Shown: positions 28,040-36,649 of the stretch, piece by piece
Numbering within the stretch: position 1 is the stretch's first letter
Layout: every line of letters starts with the position of its first letter
Assembly: GCF_004216855.1 (NCBI RefSeq)
Contig: NZ_SGXT01000011.1
Coordinates: forward strand, 62,001 to 126,000
DNA from: Microcella alkaliphila
GTDB taxonomy: Bacteria; Actinomycetota; Actinomycetes; Actinomycetales; Microbacteriaceae
Direction: 5' to 3'
DNA length: 64,000 nucleotides
Made by a program: the position numbers and the translations under genes
Notes under the pieces: generated by a model
Told to the model about the DNA's origin: nothing
Databases searched by the model: none
The model's input: the letters and a program-made list of their open reading frames with translations, nothing else

Positions 28040-29203
28040 GTGACCCTCATCGATCTCGATCAGGCGGCGACCACGGCCGTGCGGCGCGAGGTGCTGGAGG
28101 CCATGTGGCCGTACCTGACCGGTGCCTACGGCAATGCGTCGAGCCGACACGCCCTCGGTCGGCACGCCGCTGACGGTCTCGCCGCCGCACGCGAGACGGT
28201 CGCACTGCTCGCAGGTGTTCGGCCCGCTCAGATCGTGTTCACGAGCGGCGGTACGGAGTCCGACAACCTGGCCGTCATCGGCCTGACTCTGGGCGCGATC
28301 GCAGCTGGCCGTGGACGACACATCGTGGTATCGGCGATCGAGCACGAAGCGGTGCGGGCCTCGGCGGACTACCTGGCGCGCTGGCACGACGTCGAGGTCA
28401 GCGTGCTGCCCGTCAACAACTCAGGACTAGTGGATGCTGGGGTGCTCGAGGCGGTCCTGCGACACGACACCGCACTGGTGAGCGTGCAGCACGCCAACAA
28501 CGAGGTGGGAACGCTGCAACCCGTGCAGCAGCTGGGCGAGTTGGCTCGCGCGGTCGGCGCCCGCTTCCACGTGGACGCGGTGCAGACCGCAGGCTGGGTG
28601 TCGCTCGATGCGAGCGTTAGTCCTGAGTTGTCGACAGCCGACGCGATCACCGTCTCGGCCCACAAGCTTCGCGGGCCCAAGGGCGTGGGCGCCCTCGTCC
28701 TGCGCACCAACGCCCCGCTCGAGCCGGTCATCCACGGTGGGGGTCAGGAGCGCGATCGCCGCAGCGGAACCGAGAACGTCGCCGGAGCCATCGGCTTCGC
28801 TCGAGCGCTGGAGCTCGCCGCCGCAGAACACGACCCCACAACCGTCGCGAGGGTCTGCGCGGATCGTGATGCGTTCATCCACGCGGTAACGAACTCCGTG
28901 CCCGGCGCACAGCTCACCGGGCACCCCACGTTGCGCCTGCCCGCGCACGCGTCGTTCGTCGTGCCCGGGATCGGCGGCGAGCCGCTGCTCGTGGCACTCG
29001 ACGACGCCGGAGTGCTCGCGTCAAGCGGTTCCGCGTGCGCCGCTGGCCGCGACGAGCCGTCACCGGTGCTGCTCGCGATGGGGTTCGACGCCGACACAGC
29101 GCGGACGGCAATCCGCTTCACCTGGGGTGTGTCAACAACTCAGGACGAGCTCTCACGTGCCGCACACCTTCTCGCCAATTCTGCTGCCTCGTTGCGCGCC
29201 TAG
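28040..29203 (+). CDS. cysteine desulfurase (NadS/IscS-like)
   Basis: A PLP enzyme of 387 residues releasing sulfur from cysteine. DQAATTAVRREVLEAM and GGTESDNLAVIG are N-terminal signatures. HANNEVGTLQPV follows; the PLP lysine is in SAHKLRGPKG and the active cysteine in SSGSACAAGRDEPS. As the last gene of the nad operon it probably builds the NadA iron-sulfur cluster. Three repeat arms are read in frame: VNNSGLVD (28412), SPELSTAD (28614) and STTQDE (29131). All replace loop residues without disturbing the flanking motifs. The start is GTG. Confidence 0.93.
   Translation: MTLIDLDQAATTAVRREVLEAMWPYLTGAYGNASSRHALGRHAADGLAAARETVALLAGVRPAQIVFTSGGTESDNLAVIGLTLGAIAAGRGRHIVVSAIEHEAVRASADYLARWHDVEVSVLPVNNSGLVDAGVLEAVLRHDTALVSVQHANNEVGTLQPVQQLGELARAVGARFHVDAVQTAGWVSLDASVSPELSTADAITVSAHKLRGPKGVGALVLRTNAPLEPVIHGGGQERDRRSGTENVAGAIGFARALELAAAEHDPTTVARVCADRDAFIHAVTNSVPGAQLTGHPTLRLPAHASFVVPGIGGEPLLVALDDAGVLASSGSACAAGRDEPSPVLLAMGFDADTARTAIRFTWGVSTTQDELSRAAHLLANSAASLRA
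28412..28433 (+). repeat. GTCAAC arm inside cysteine desulfurase (VNNSGL)
   Basis: Exact core, read in frame as PVNNSGLVD, where homologues usually have a PVDxxGxVD-type turn. The facing arm is 28614-28635, 180 bp away. Confidence 0.9.
28614..28635 (-). repeat. GTCAAC arm inside cysteine desulfurase (SPELST)
   Basis: One core mismatch (GTCGAC for GTCAAC in arm orientation) with TAACGC intact. It is read as SVSPELSTADAITV just before the SAHK lysine motif. Confidence 0.88.
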
Positions 29204-29238
29204 GGGTACTGGCGGCGCGTTAGTCCTGAGTTGTTGAC
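29131..29238. repeat. GTCAAC repeat pair E
   Basis: Arms at 29131-29152 (+, inside the desulfurase, read as VSTTQDE) and 29217-29238 (-, exact consensus, 14 bp after its stop). The gap between arms is 64 bp. Confidence 0.92.
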
Positions 29239-29350
29239 GGCCGCGCGGCGTCGGGCGGCCGCCGGCGCCCTGCCGCTCCCCACTGCGCGCTCTCCGCGCC
29301 GGGCTCGCCAGCCCGCGCGCGCCGCTCAGCGCGCACCACACCGCGCGCGG

Positions 29351-29356
29351 GATACT
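29351..29356 (+). promoter_or_regulatory. recO leaderless -10 box
   Basis: GATACT lies 7 bp before the recO GTG at 29364, fitting a leaderless start. The preceding ~110 bp after repeat pair E is very GC-rich with no other feature. Confidence 0.45.
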
Positions 29357-29363
29357 GGAGCCC

Positions 29364-30182
29364 GTGCCCACCTACCGTGACGAAGCCGTCGTGCTGCGCA
29401 CCCACAAGCTGGGTGAGGCTGACCGCATCGTGACGATGCTCGGCCGGCAGCACGGCAAGATCCGCGCGGTGGCGAAGGGCGTTCGCCGCACGGGCAGCCG
29501 TTTCGGCAGTCGGCTCGAACCGTTCATGGTCGCCGACCTGCAGCTGTACCGCGGCCGCAGCCTCGACATCGTGCAGCAGGCGGTGACTCTGGGCGCTTAC
29601 GGTGCCGACATCTCGAGCGACTACGGCCGGTACACGGCGGCGAGCGCCATGGTTGAGACGGCCGACAAGGTGACGGGCGACGACGGCGGAGGCCTCCAGC
29701 AGTACCTCCTACTGGTGGGGGGCCTTCGCTCCCTTTCCCGCGGCGAACACGACCCGTCGCTCACCCTCGATTCGTACCTGCTGCGCGCCCTATCGATCGC
29801 GGGCTGGGCACCGACGTTCGGCGACTGCGCCGTCACGGGTGCCCCCGGCCCGCACCGTGCCTTCGTCGTCCAACTCGGTGGCATGGTGGCCGACGAGGTC
29901 GCCCCGCCAGGTGCCCCCCGCGTCGACGACGATACGCGCGCCCTGCTCACCGCCCTGCTCACCGGCGATTGGATGCTCGCTGACGCCTCCGACGAACGCA
30001 CCCGCAACAAGGCGAGCGGCCTAATCGCGGCCTACACGCAGTTTCACCTGGAACGCGGTTTGCGTTCGCTGCCGCACGTCGACCGCGCGGCGCGCGAATC
30101 GCGCGCGCCGGCGGCAGCTCCCACCGACACCGCCCCGGCCGCCCCGGCTGCCTCACCCGCCCACGCCGGGGAAGTCGTCTGA
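29364..30182 (+). CDS. recO: DNA repair protein RecO
   Basis: RecO helps load RecA at gaps in the RecFOR pathway. The 272-residue protein has an OB-fold start ([23 protein letters not shown]) with [18 protein letters not shown]. The zinc site seen in many relatives is eroded: [13 protein letters not shown] keeps one cysteine and the later pair is replaced (GGMVADEV). An Ala/Pro-rich tail follows. Its stop overlaps the uppS start, as is usual in actinobacteria. Confidence 0.93.
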   Translation: MPTYRDEAVVLRTHKLGEADRIVTMLGRQHGKIRAVAKGVRRTGSRFGSRLEPFMVADLQLYRGRSLDIVQQAVTLGAYGADISSDYGRYTAASAMVETADKVTGDDGGGLQQYLLLVGGLRSLSRGEHDPSLTLDSYLLRALSIAGWAPTFGDCAVTGAPGPHRAFVVQLGGMVADEVAPPGAPRVDDDTRALLTALLTGDWMLADASDERTRNKASGLIAAYTQFHLERGLRSLPHVDRAARESRAPAAAPTDTAPAAPAASPAHAGEVV

Positions 30183-30997
30183 TGGCGCGTCGCGAGCAGC
30201 CCGAGCCGCTACGTCCGCTCGACTGGACGGGCGAGCATCCACCGTCGATCCCGGCGAAGGCGGTTCCCGCGCACGTCGCGATCGTGATGGACGGCAACGG
30301 CCGCTGGGCGAACGCCCGGGGCCTCACCCGCGTCGAGGGTCACCGCGCCGGCGAGGCGAGTCTGCTCGATGTGGTCGCCGGCGCCATCCAGGTCGGCGTG
30401 ACGCACCTGAGTGTGTACGCCTTCAGCACCGAGAATTGGAGCCGCAGCCCCGACGAGGTGCGCTTCCTCATGGGCTTCAACCGCGAGGTGTTGCGCCGCC
30501 GGCGCGACCAGCTCGACGCGTGGAACGTCCGCATCCGCTGGGCCGGCCGCCGTCCGCGCCTGTGGCGCAGCGTCATCTCTGAGCTGGAAGAGGCGCAGGC
30601 CCGCACCGCTGACAACACGGGGCTCACTCTCACGATGTGCGTCAACTACGGCGGGCGCGTCGAGCTCGTCGACGCGGTGCGCGCCCTCGCCGCCGACATC
30701 AAGGCTGGGCGGCTGACCCCCGAGCGCATCTCCGAGCGCACGATCGCGAAGCACCTGTACGAGCCCAACCAACCCGACGTCGACCTGTTCGTCCGATCGA
30801 GCGGTGAGCAGCGCACGAGCAATTTCCTGCTGTGGCAGAGCGCCTATGCCGAAATGGTGTTCCTGAACACGCTGTGGCCCGACTTCCGCCGCCGCCACCT
30901 GTGGGATGCGATCGAGCAGTACGCGGGCCGCGATCGCCGGTTCGGCGGCGCCGTGGATGCTCCCACCACTCCGCCAGCGCAGCCGCCCGCTTCGTAG
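30182..30997 (+). CDS. uppS: isoprenyl (undecaprenyl) diphosphate synthase
   Basis: A cis-prenyltransferase of 271 residues making the lipid carrier for cell-wall synthesis. [17 protein letters not shown] holds the catalytic aspartate; [30 protein letters not shown] and [19 protein letters not shown] are further signatures. WPDF follows near the end. The ATG overlaps the recO stop. Product chain length cannot be told by eye. Confidence 0.95.
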   Translation: MARREQPEPLRPLDWTGEHPPSIPAKAVPAHVAIVMDGNGRWANARGLTRVEGHRAGEASLLDVVAGAIQVGVTHLSVYAFSTENWSRSPDEVRFLMGFNREVLRRRRDQLDAWNVRIRWAGRRPRLWRSVISELEEAQARTADNTGLTLTMCVNYGGRVELVDAVRALAADIKAGRLTPERISERTIAKHLYEPNQPDVDLFVRSSGEQRTSNFLLWQSAYAEMVFLNTLWPDFRRRHLWDAIEQYAGRDRRFGGAVDAPTTPPAQPPAS

Positions 30998-31121
30998 ACG
31001 CGACGATCCGCACGCCCGCGGCCGCGCGCATCCTGTGCCGAGGGGCGGCGCTGGGCGCGACCAGGCCACGGCGCCTCGGGTGGCTCTGGACGCGCCCCGG
31101 CCGACGCGCGACACTGAGCGC

Positions 31122-32189
31122 GTGACCATCTCTCTCGACGACGCCCGCGCGCATTTCGGACCGAACGCCGCCGGATACCTGGGGACGGCTGCCCTCGGCC
31201 TGCCCACGCGCGAGACCGTCGCGGCGATGACCGCCGACCTCGACGTGTGGTTTGCCGGCGATCGTGGCGCGCCCGACTACGACCGCGTCGTGGATGCATG
31301 CCGCGCGGCGTATGCGCGGCTCGTGAGGATGCCGGTCGCGAACGTGGCGGCCGTGGCGCAGGTCAGCGCCGCCGTCAGTGTGATCGCCGCGGATCTCGCC
31401 CCGGGGTCCGAGGTCATCGTCGTCGAGGGCGACTTCTCGTCGATGGTGTTTCCGTTTCTGACCCGCGGCGACCTGGTCGTGCGGCATGTCGCTGTCGCGG
31501 CGCTGGCCGACGCAGTGCGAGAGGGCACCGCGCTGATCGCCTACTCGTTGGTCCAGTCGGCCACGGGGGAGCGCGCCGACGCCACGGCGGTCTGCCAGGC
31601 GGCAGCGCGGGTCGGCGCGCGCACGCTCTGCGACGTCACGCAGGCCGCGGGCGTCATGCCCGTCGACGCGTCGGTCGCCGACGCCACCGTGTGCCACCCG
31701 TACAAGTGGCTGTGCTCGCCGCGCGGTGTCGCGTTCCTGACGGTCTCCGACGACTGGATGCACACCCTCCGCCCGATCCAGGCCGGCTGGTACGCCGGTG
31801 ACCAGGTCTGGCAGTCGGCGTACGGTCCCGAGATGCTCCTCGCCCCGAACGCGCGCCGCTTCGACGTCAGCCCCGCGTGGCCGGCCTGGGTCGGGGCCGA
31901 GCCCGCCCTCAAGCTCTTCGCCGCGCTCGACGACGTCGAACTGTGGCGCCACGCCGCGGGGCTCGGCGACGCGTACTGCGAGGCCATCGATCACGAACCG
32001 CTGGGCCAGGCGATCGTGTCCGTCCCCGATCCCGACGGCCGGATGCTCGCCGCCGCCCTCGAGGACGGCCTCCGCATCACCGGCCGGGCCGGCCGGCTGC
32101 GCGCGTCCTTCCACCTCTACAACACGCTCGACGACGTGGAGCGGCTGGCTCGGATCGTGCGCGCCGAGGCCGCCCCGCGCATCCTGTGA
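31122..32189 (+). CDS. class V aminotransferase-family PLP enzyme
   Basis: A 355-residue fold-type I PLP enzyme resembling cysteine desulfurase, kynureninase and EgtE-like proteins. The pyridoxal-binding aspartate is in [15 protein letters not shown] and the lysine in [16 protein letters not shown]. The desulfurase active cysteine loop is not recognisable. GTG 31122 is chosen with GACACT 6 bp upstream. Substrate unknown. Confidence 0.82.
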   Translation: MTISLDDARAHFGPNAAGYLGTAALGLPTRETVAAMTADLDVWFAGDRGAPDYDRVVDACRAAYARLVRMPVANVAAVAQVSAAVSVIAADLAPGSEVIVVEGDFSSMVFPFLTRGDLVVRHVAVAALADAVREGTALIAYSLVQSATGERADATAVCQAAARVGARTLCDVTQAAGVMPVDASVADATVCHPYKWLCSPRGVAFLTVSDDWMHTLRPIQAGWYAGDQVWQSAYGPEMLLAPNARRFDVSPAWPAWVGAEPALKLFAALDDVELWRHAAGLGDAYCEAIDHEPLGQAIVSVPDPDGRMLAAALEDGLRITGRAGRLRASFHLYNTLDDVERLARIVRAEAAPRIL

Positions 32190-32194
32190 GGCGG

Positions 32195-32212
32195 CGCTCA
32201 GTAGACTGAGCG
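32195..32212 (+). promoter_or_regulatory. palindrome overlapping the glyS -10 box
   Basis: CGCTCAGT (32195-32202) and ACTGAGCG (32205-32212) form a perfect 8-bp inverted repeat with a 2-bp centre. The -10-like TAGACT (32202-32207) sits inside it, about 60 bp before glyS. It could be an operator or the terminator of the preceding gene. Confidence 0.4.
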
Positions 32213-32265
32213 ATCGTGCGCCGCGCAGCCCTCGCGGCGGCCCCGAAACCTGCAGGAGTACCCCC

Positions 32266-33651
32266 GTGGCAGCATCCACTCACCTCGATTCCGTCATCGC
32301 GCTCGCGAAGCGGCGCGGCTTCGTGTTCCAGGCGGGCGAAATCTACGGCGGGTCGCGGTCGGCGTGGGACTACGGGCCCCTCGGCGTCGAGCTGAAAGAG
32401 AACATCAAGCGCCAGTGGTGGAAGACCATGGTGCAATCACGCGACGACGTCGTCGGGCTCGATTCGAGCGTCATCCTGCCGAAGCGGGTGTGGGAGGCCT
32501 CCGGGCACGTCGACGTGTTCAGCGACCCGCTCGTCGAGTGCCTCCAGTGCCACAAGCGGTACCGCGCCGACCACCTCGAAGAGGAATACGAGGAGAAGAA
32601 GGGGCGTGCGCCCGAAAACGGACTGGCCGACATCGCCTGCGCGAATTGCGGCACCCGCGGCCAGTGGAGCGAGCCGCGAGAGTTCTCGGGCCTGCTGAAG
32701 ACCTTCCTCGGGCCGGTCGACGACGAGTCGGGGCTGCACTACCTGCGGCCCGAGACCGCGCAGGGCATCTTCGTGAACTTCGTCAACGTGCTCAACGCAT
32801 CGCGCATGAAGCCGCCGTTCGGCATCGGGCAGATCGGCAAGTCCTTCCGCAACGAGATCACGCCCGGAAACTTCATCTTCCGCACCCGCGAGTTCGAGCA
32901 GATGGAGATGGAGTTCTTCGTCGAGCCGGGCACCGACGAAGAGTGGCACCAGTACTGGATTGACGCCTCGGAGGCGTGGTTCACGGGGCTCGGGATCGAC
33001 CCGGCGAACATCCGACAGTACGAGCACCCGCAAGAGAAGCTGTCGCACTACTCGAAGCGCACCGTCGACCTCGAGTATCGCTTCGGCTTCACCGGCAGCG
33101 AGTGGGGCGAGCTCATGGGCGTCGCCAACCGCACCGACTTCGACCTGTCGACCCACGCGCAGGCGTCCGGTCAAGACCTCTCGTACTTCGACCAGGCGAA
33201 GAACGAGCGCTGGACCCCGTACGTGATTGAGCCCGCGTTTGGCCTGACCCGCGCGCTGATGGCGTTCCTGCTCGACGCGTACGCCGAAGACGAGGCGCCC
33301 AACACGAAGGGCGGCGTCGACAAGCGCACCGTACTGCGCCTCGACCGTCGCCTCGCGCCCGTCAAGGCCGCGGTGCTGCCGCTGTCGCGCAACGAACGCC
33401 TCTCGCCCGCGGCGCGTGAGCTCGCCGACCGGCTTCGCCAGCACTGGAACGTCGACTTCGACGACGCCGGCGCCATCGGCCGTCGCTACCGTCGTCAGGA
33501 CGAGATCGGCACGCCGTTCTGCATCACCGTCGACTTCGACACCCTCGACGACCAGGCCGTGACCGTGCGCGAGCGCGACAGCATGGAGCAGCAGCGCATC
33601 CCGCTGGAGGGCGTCGAGAAGTTCCTGGCCGCCGAACTGCTCGGAGCGTAA
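32266..33651 (+). CDS. glyS: glycyl-tRNA synthetase
   Basis: A class II, homodimeric-type glycine-tRNA ligase of 461 residues, named glyS as in actinobacteria. Motifs: [52 protein letters not shown] (motif 2 region) and [21 protein letters not shown]-terminal anticodon-binding domain starts near [11 protein letters not shown]. Paired Cys motifs CLQC and CANC suggest a zinc site. The GTG has CAGGAG upstream. Confidence 0.97.
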   Translation: MAASTHLDSVIALAKRRGFVFQAGEIYGGSRSAWDYGPLGVELKENIKRQWWKTMVQSRDDVVGLDSSVILPKRVWEASGHVDVFSDPLVECLQCHKRYRADHLEEEYEEKKGRAPENGLADIACANCGTRGQWSEPREFSGLLKTFLGPVDDESGLHYLRPETAQGIFVNFVNVLNASRMKPPFGIGQIGKSFRNEITPGNFIFRTREFEQMEMEFFVEPGTDEEWHQYWIDASEAWFTGLGIDPANIRQYEHPQEKLSHYSKRTVDLEYRFGFTGSEWGELMGVANRTDFDLSTHAQASGQDLSYFDQAKNERWTPYVIEPAFGLTRALMAFLLDAYAEDEAPNTKGGVDKRTVLRLDRRLAPVKAAVLPLSRNERLSPAARELADRLRQHWNVDFDDAGAIGRRYRRQDEIGTPFCITVDFDTLDDQAVTVRERDSMEQQRIPLEGVEKFLAAELLGA

Positions 33652-33721
33652 CCGCCCGCGCTCGGCGGGGCGCGCGGGTGTCCTCCCCGCTCTGGACCCA
33701 CCACGTCACCCCACCGACCCT

Positions 33722-33807
33722 GTCAACAACTCAGGACCAACGCGTGCTCGCGCCCTGTTACGCGGCCTTTTGCCGTCGCGTGGCTGCGTTCGTCCTGAGT
33801 TATTGAC
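33722..33807. repeat. GTCAAC repeat pair F
   Basis: Arms at 33722-33743 (+, ACCAACGC ending) and 33786-33807 (-, two mismatches). The gap between arms is 42 bp. It lies 70 bp after glyS and 115 bp before the AbiEi/DUF559 gene. Confidence 0.92.
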
Positions 33808-33922
33808 GCGCAGCAGTTTGTTCGCAACTCACGTCTCCCACTCAGCCGCGCTGAGACGGGCTCTGTGCACAGCGGGCGCCGTTTTGCTCACGGCGGGATG
33901 CGCATCCACACATGATGCGTCG

Positions 33923-34915
33923 ATGTTCCAGACACTGATCGCTGACATCACGAATGCCGGGGGCGCGGCGGGCCGCGCGTACCTCGTGAGCCTCGGCCAC
34001 AGCGACCGCGAGCTCGCCGCCGCCGTGCACCTCGGTGCCGTCGTGCGGCCCCGACGCGGCTGGTACGCCGTGTGGCGCGACGACGACCCGCGCACGCACG
34101 CGCTGCGTGTCGGCGGCCGACTCACTGGCCTTTCGGCCATCGCGGCGATGGGCGGTTGGGTGCGTCGCCGAAGCAGGATGCACGTGGCCGTGCCCGTCAA
34201 CGCCTCGCGTTTGCGCTGTCCCCGCCGCCGCAGGGTTTCCTTCGCTCGTTCGCCGCGTCGCTCACAGGTGGTGCTGCATTGGACCCGTGAGCGTCACGAT
34301 CGCGACCGGTCGTCCGGACTCGTCGGGGTGCGTGAGGCGCTCGAGGTCGTCCTCGCCACGGAACCGTTCGAAGACGCCGTTGCTGCGGTTGACTGGGCAC
34401 GCCGAGCCGGGCTCATCGACCAGATCGATGCCCATCAGCTCATCCGCCGGGTGCCCGCCCGTGCTCGTGCAGTGGTTTACGCATCGAGCGAGAGGTGTCA
34501 CTCGCTGCCCGAAAGTCTCGCCCGTACTCGGCTGACCAGACTGGGGCTGCGGGTCACGGAGCAGGTGGCGCTCCCCAACGATCCGAGCCCGATTGACCTC
34601 GTCATAGAAGACACCGTCGGGCTCGAGGTCGACGGTGAAGAGTTTCACCGCGAGCGGTTCACCCGTGACCGTAGCAAGGACCTCGCGATCACGATCACTG
34701 GACTGCACGCGATACGCCCCGCGGCCAGCCAGGTGTTCGACGACTGGCCGCGCGTGGAGGCCGCGGTCCTCACCGCCCTCGCCGCCCGCGGACTCCCCGC
34801 CCCGCCCGGCTCTACTGCGCCCGCCAACAACTCAGGACAACGGCGTCGGTATCGGCGTCCCGCACGGGCAAACCCGCGCTCTTCAAGCCCGCAGCCACGG
34901 GCGCGAGCTCGCTAG
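33923..34915 (+). CDS. AbiEi-like HTH plus DUF559 (Vsr-like) nuclease
   Basis: A 330-residue protein in two parts. The N-terminal winged helix resembles AbiEi_4 antitoxin domains (RELAAAVHLGAVVRPRRGWYAV). The C-terminal DUF559/Vsr-like nuclease core has PIDLVIEDTVGLEVDGEEFH, followed by RSKDLAITITGLHAIR. The ATG 33923 is preferred over a longer frame that would begin in the repeat; CATGAT lies 6 bp upstream. The C-terminal tail passes through a repeat arm as ANNSGQ and is then basic and low-complexity. The gene is bracketed by repeat pairs F and G. Function unknown; defence or repair is inferred. Confidence 0.8.
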   Translation: MFQTLIADITNAGGAAGRAYLVSLGHSDRELAAAVHLGAVVRPRRGWYAVWRDDDPRTHALRVGGRLTGLSAIAAMGGWVRRRSRMHVAVPVNASRLRCPRRRRVSFARSPRRSQVVLHWTRERHDRDRSSGLVGVREALEVVLATEPFEDAVAAVDWARRAGLIDQIDAHQLIRRVPARARAVVYASSERCHSLPESLARTRLTRLGLRVTEQVALPNDPSPIDLVIEDTVGLEVDGEEFHRERFTRDRSKDLAITITGLHAIRPAASQVFDDWPRVEAAVLTALAARGLPAPPGSTAPANNSGQRRRYRRPARANPRSSSPQPRARAR

Positions 34916-34930
34916 TCCTGAGTTGTTGGC
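34823..34930. repeat. GTCAAC repeat pair G (covarying arms)
   Basis: Arms at 34823-34844 (+, GCCAACAACTCAGGAC) and 34909-34930 (-, ending GTTGTTGGC). Both arms carry the same second-base change, so they stay complementary. The gap between arms is 64 bp. The plus arm is inside the DUF559 gene and the minus arm spans its stop. Confidence 0.92.
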
Positions 34931-34983
34931 ATTCGGGCAGCGTCCAGTCGGAATACGGGGCGGGCAAACACGTTGATGCCAGG

Positions 34984-35673
34984 GTGAGCAATGTAGTCGA
35001 CGTTCAGATCTGGTCAGACGTTCAGTGCCCGTGGTGCTACATCGGTAAGCGGAAGTTCGAGGCCGCGGTCGAACAGTTCCGCCTCGAAGGCGGCGACGTG
35101 AAAGTGACCTACCGCAGCTTCGAGTTGGCACCCGACACCCCTGTCGACTTTGAGGGCACCCCCATCGACTACTTGAGTGAGCGCAAGGGCATCAGCCCCG
35201 AGCAGGCACAGCAGATGGTCGACCACGTAAGCCACATCGCCGCGATTGTCGGTCTCGAGTACCACTACGACCGCATCCAGCAGACGAACACCGTTCTTGC
35301 GCACGAGCTGCTGCACTTCGCGAAGGTCCACGGGAAACAGTCCGAGCTGAAGGAACGCCTGCTTCTCGCCTATTTCACCGAGGGTCGGCATGTCGGTCGC
35401 GTCGATGAGCTGGCCCACCTCGCTGGAGAGGTCGGCCTCGACCGTGACGCGGCGGCGGCCGCTCTCGCCGAACACACGTACCTTCCCGACGTGAAGGCCG
35501 ATATGGCACAGGCCGTGGCATACGGCATCCAGGGTGTTCCGTTCTTCGTTCTCAATGACGCGTACGGCGTGTCGGGCGCGCAGGAGGTTGCATCGTTCCT
35601 CGCTGCTCTCCAACGGGCCGCGGCCGACGCCGAGCGGGCGACGGTGCACGGCGCGCGGGGTGGCGACGCGTGA
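34984..35673 (+). CDS. DsbA-family (FrnE-like) oxidoreductase
   Basis: A 229-residue thioredoxin-fold protein with CPWC in VQIWSDVQCPWCYIGKRKFE and the cis-proline region IQGVPFFVLNDAYGVSGAQ. Family members act as thiol-disulfide oxidoreductases or isomerases. No signal peptide is visible, which fits the cytoplasmic FrnE type. The start is GTG. The gene lies between repeat pairs G and H. Confidence 0.9.
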   Translation: MSNVVDVQIWSDVQCPWCYIGKRKFEAAVEQFRLEGGDVKVTYRSFELAPDTPVDFEGTPIDYLSERKGISPEQAQQMVDHVSHIAAIVGLEYHYDRIQQTNTVLAHELLHFAKVHGKQSELKERLLLAYFTEGRHVGRVDELAHLAGEVGLDRDAAAAALAEHTYLPDVKADMAQAVAYGIQGVPFFVLNDAYGVSGAQEVASFLAALQRAAADAERATVHGARGGDA

Positions 35674-35794
35674 CGGCCGGGGCCAGCGGATCGCGGCCGT
35701 TCACAATGCTCGGTGCGCCAGGCGCCGCTGCCTGTGACGGTGAGGCGTGCGAGATCCCGACACCCGCCAGCTCAGACCCGTCGAGCATGGCCGT

Positions 35795-35892
35795 GTCAAC
35801 AACTCAGGACTAACGGTCCGGGTTTGTTGCGCAAACCCCACCCTCACGGGACTGTCAGCGCATAGTTGGCGGCTTAGTCCTGAGTTGTTGAC
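35795..35892. repeat. GTCAAC repeat pair H with an inner hairpin
   Basis: Arms at 35795-35816 (+) and 35871-35892 (-), gap 54 bp. Inside the gap is a 7-bp hairpin (GGGTTTG 35820-35826, CAAACCC 35832-35838). It lies in the 322-bp gap between convergent dsbA-like and ybaK genes; the rest of that gap shows no gene. Confidence 0.92.
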
Positions 35893-35995
35893 GCGGGGGC
35901 GTGCGGGCCGCGGCCGTGGGACGTGCGGGGCGCGATGCCAGGAGGTGTGTGGCGCGGGCTGGGGCGCGGCGCGGGGGAGACGCCGGGGCTGGGCG

Positions 35996-36472
35996 CTACT
36001 CGGGGTCGCTGATGTCGGCGACGGTGGCGTCGAGGGCGTGCAGCAGCGGCTCGGCTTCCGTGAGCAGGCTGTGGCCGGGGCGCCCGGCGCCGAGGGCGAC
36101 GCGGCCCGAGATTGTTGCGTCGGCAATCACGGGCCATGCGGTGGTCGAGCCGAGCGGCACGATTGTTCCGCGTTCGAACCCGGTGGCCTCGAGCGCCTGC
36201 TCGGGCCGCGGCATCTGCACTTTGTTGACGCCGAGCACCGCGCGAATCTTCGGCCATGACAGCGCCCGCCCTCCCGGTACGAGCGCGAACACGTACGTGC
36301 CGTCGCTCCTCTTCAGCACGAGCGTCTTGACGACCTGCGACGGCTCGACCCCTACGTTCGCGGCGGCTTCCTCCAGCGACCGCGCGTCGCCTCGCTCCAC
36401 GATGTCGACGCTGAGCCCGAGCGCGGCCACGGCGGAGTCGACGCGCGCGGCGCCGTCGGCAGGGTTCGTCAT
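35996..36472 (-). CDS. ybaK: YbaK-type aminoacyl-tRNA deacylase
   Basis: A 158-residue YbaK/EbsC-domain protein, a family that removes Cys from mischarged tRNA-Pro. Signatures are VVKTLVLKRSDGTYVFALVPG, where the lysine is the conserved editing residue. GFERGTIVPLGSTTAWPVIAD and VALGAGRPGHSLL follow. MTNPADG at 36472 is the start used. Confidence 0.9.
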   Translation of the reverse strand: MTNPADGAARVDSAVAALGLSVDIVERGDARSLEEAAANVGVEPSQVVKTLVLKRSDGTYVFALVPGGRALSWPKIRAVLGVNKVQMPRPEQALEATGFERGTIVPLGSTTAWPVIADATISGRVALGAGRPGHSLLTEAEPLLHALDATVADISDPE

Positions 36473-36649
36473 CACACAGTCCTCCAGAACGTCACGACGG
36501 GATGCTCGATGCAACACCCAGCCCACCGCACGGCATTCCCGCCCACGCCAGCCCCTCGGCATCCCGCCAGCGGGCTCTCGGGGCCTCCCACCCGCAATCC
36601 CTAAGCCCCGAACGTGTCGTTTACCGACGGGTGCGACAATGGACCCCGT

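Noticed and set aside
33770-33922. Lipoprotein-like N-terminal extension (LLTAGC) upstream of the DUF559 gene
   Set aside because: It would begin inside repeat pair F and join a signal peptide to a nuclease; the internal ATG 33923 fits family length and has a -10-like box.
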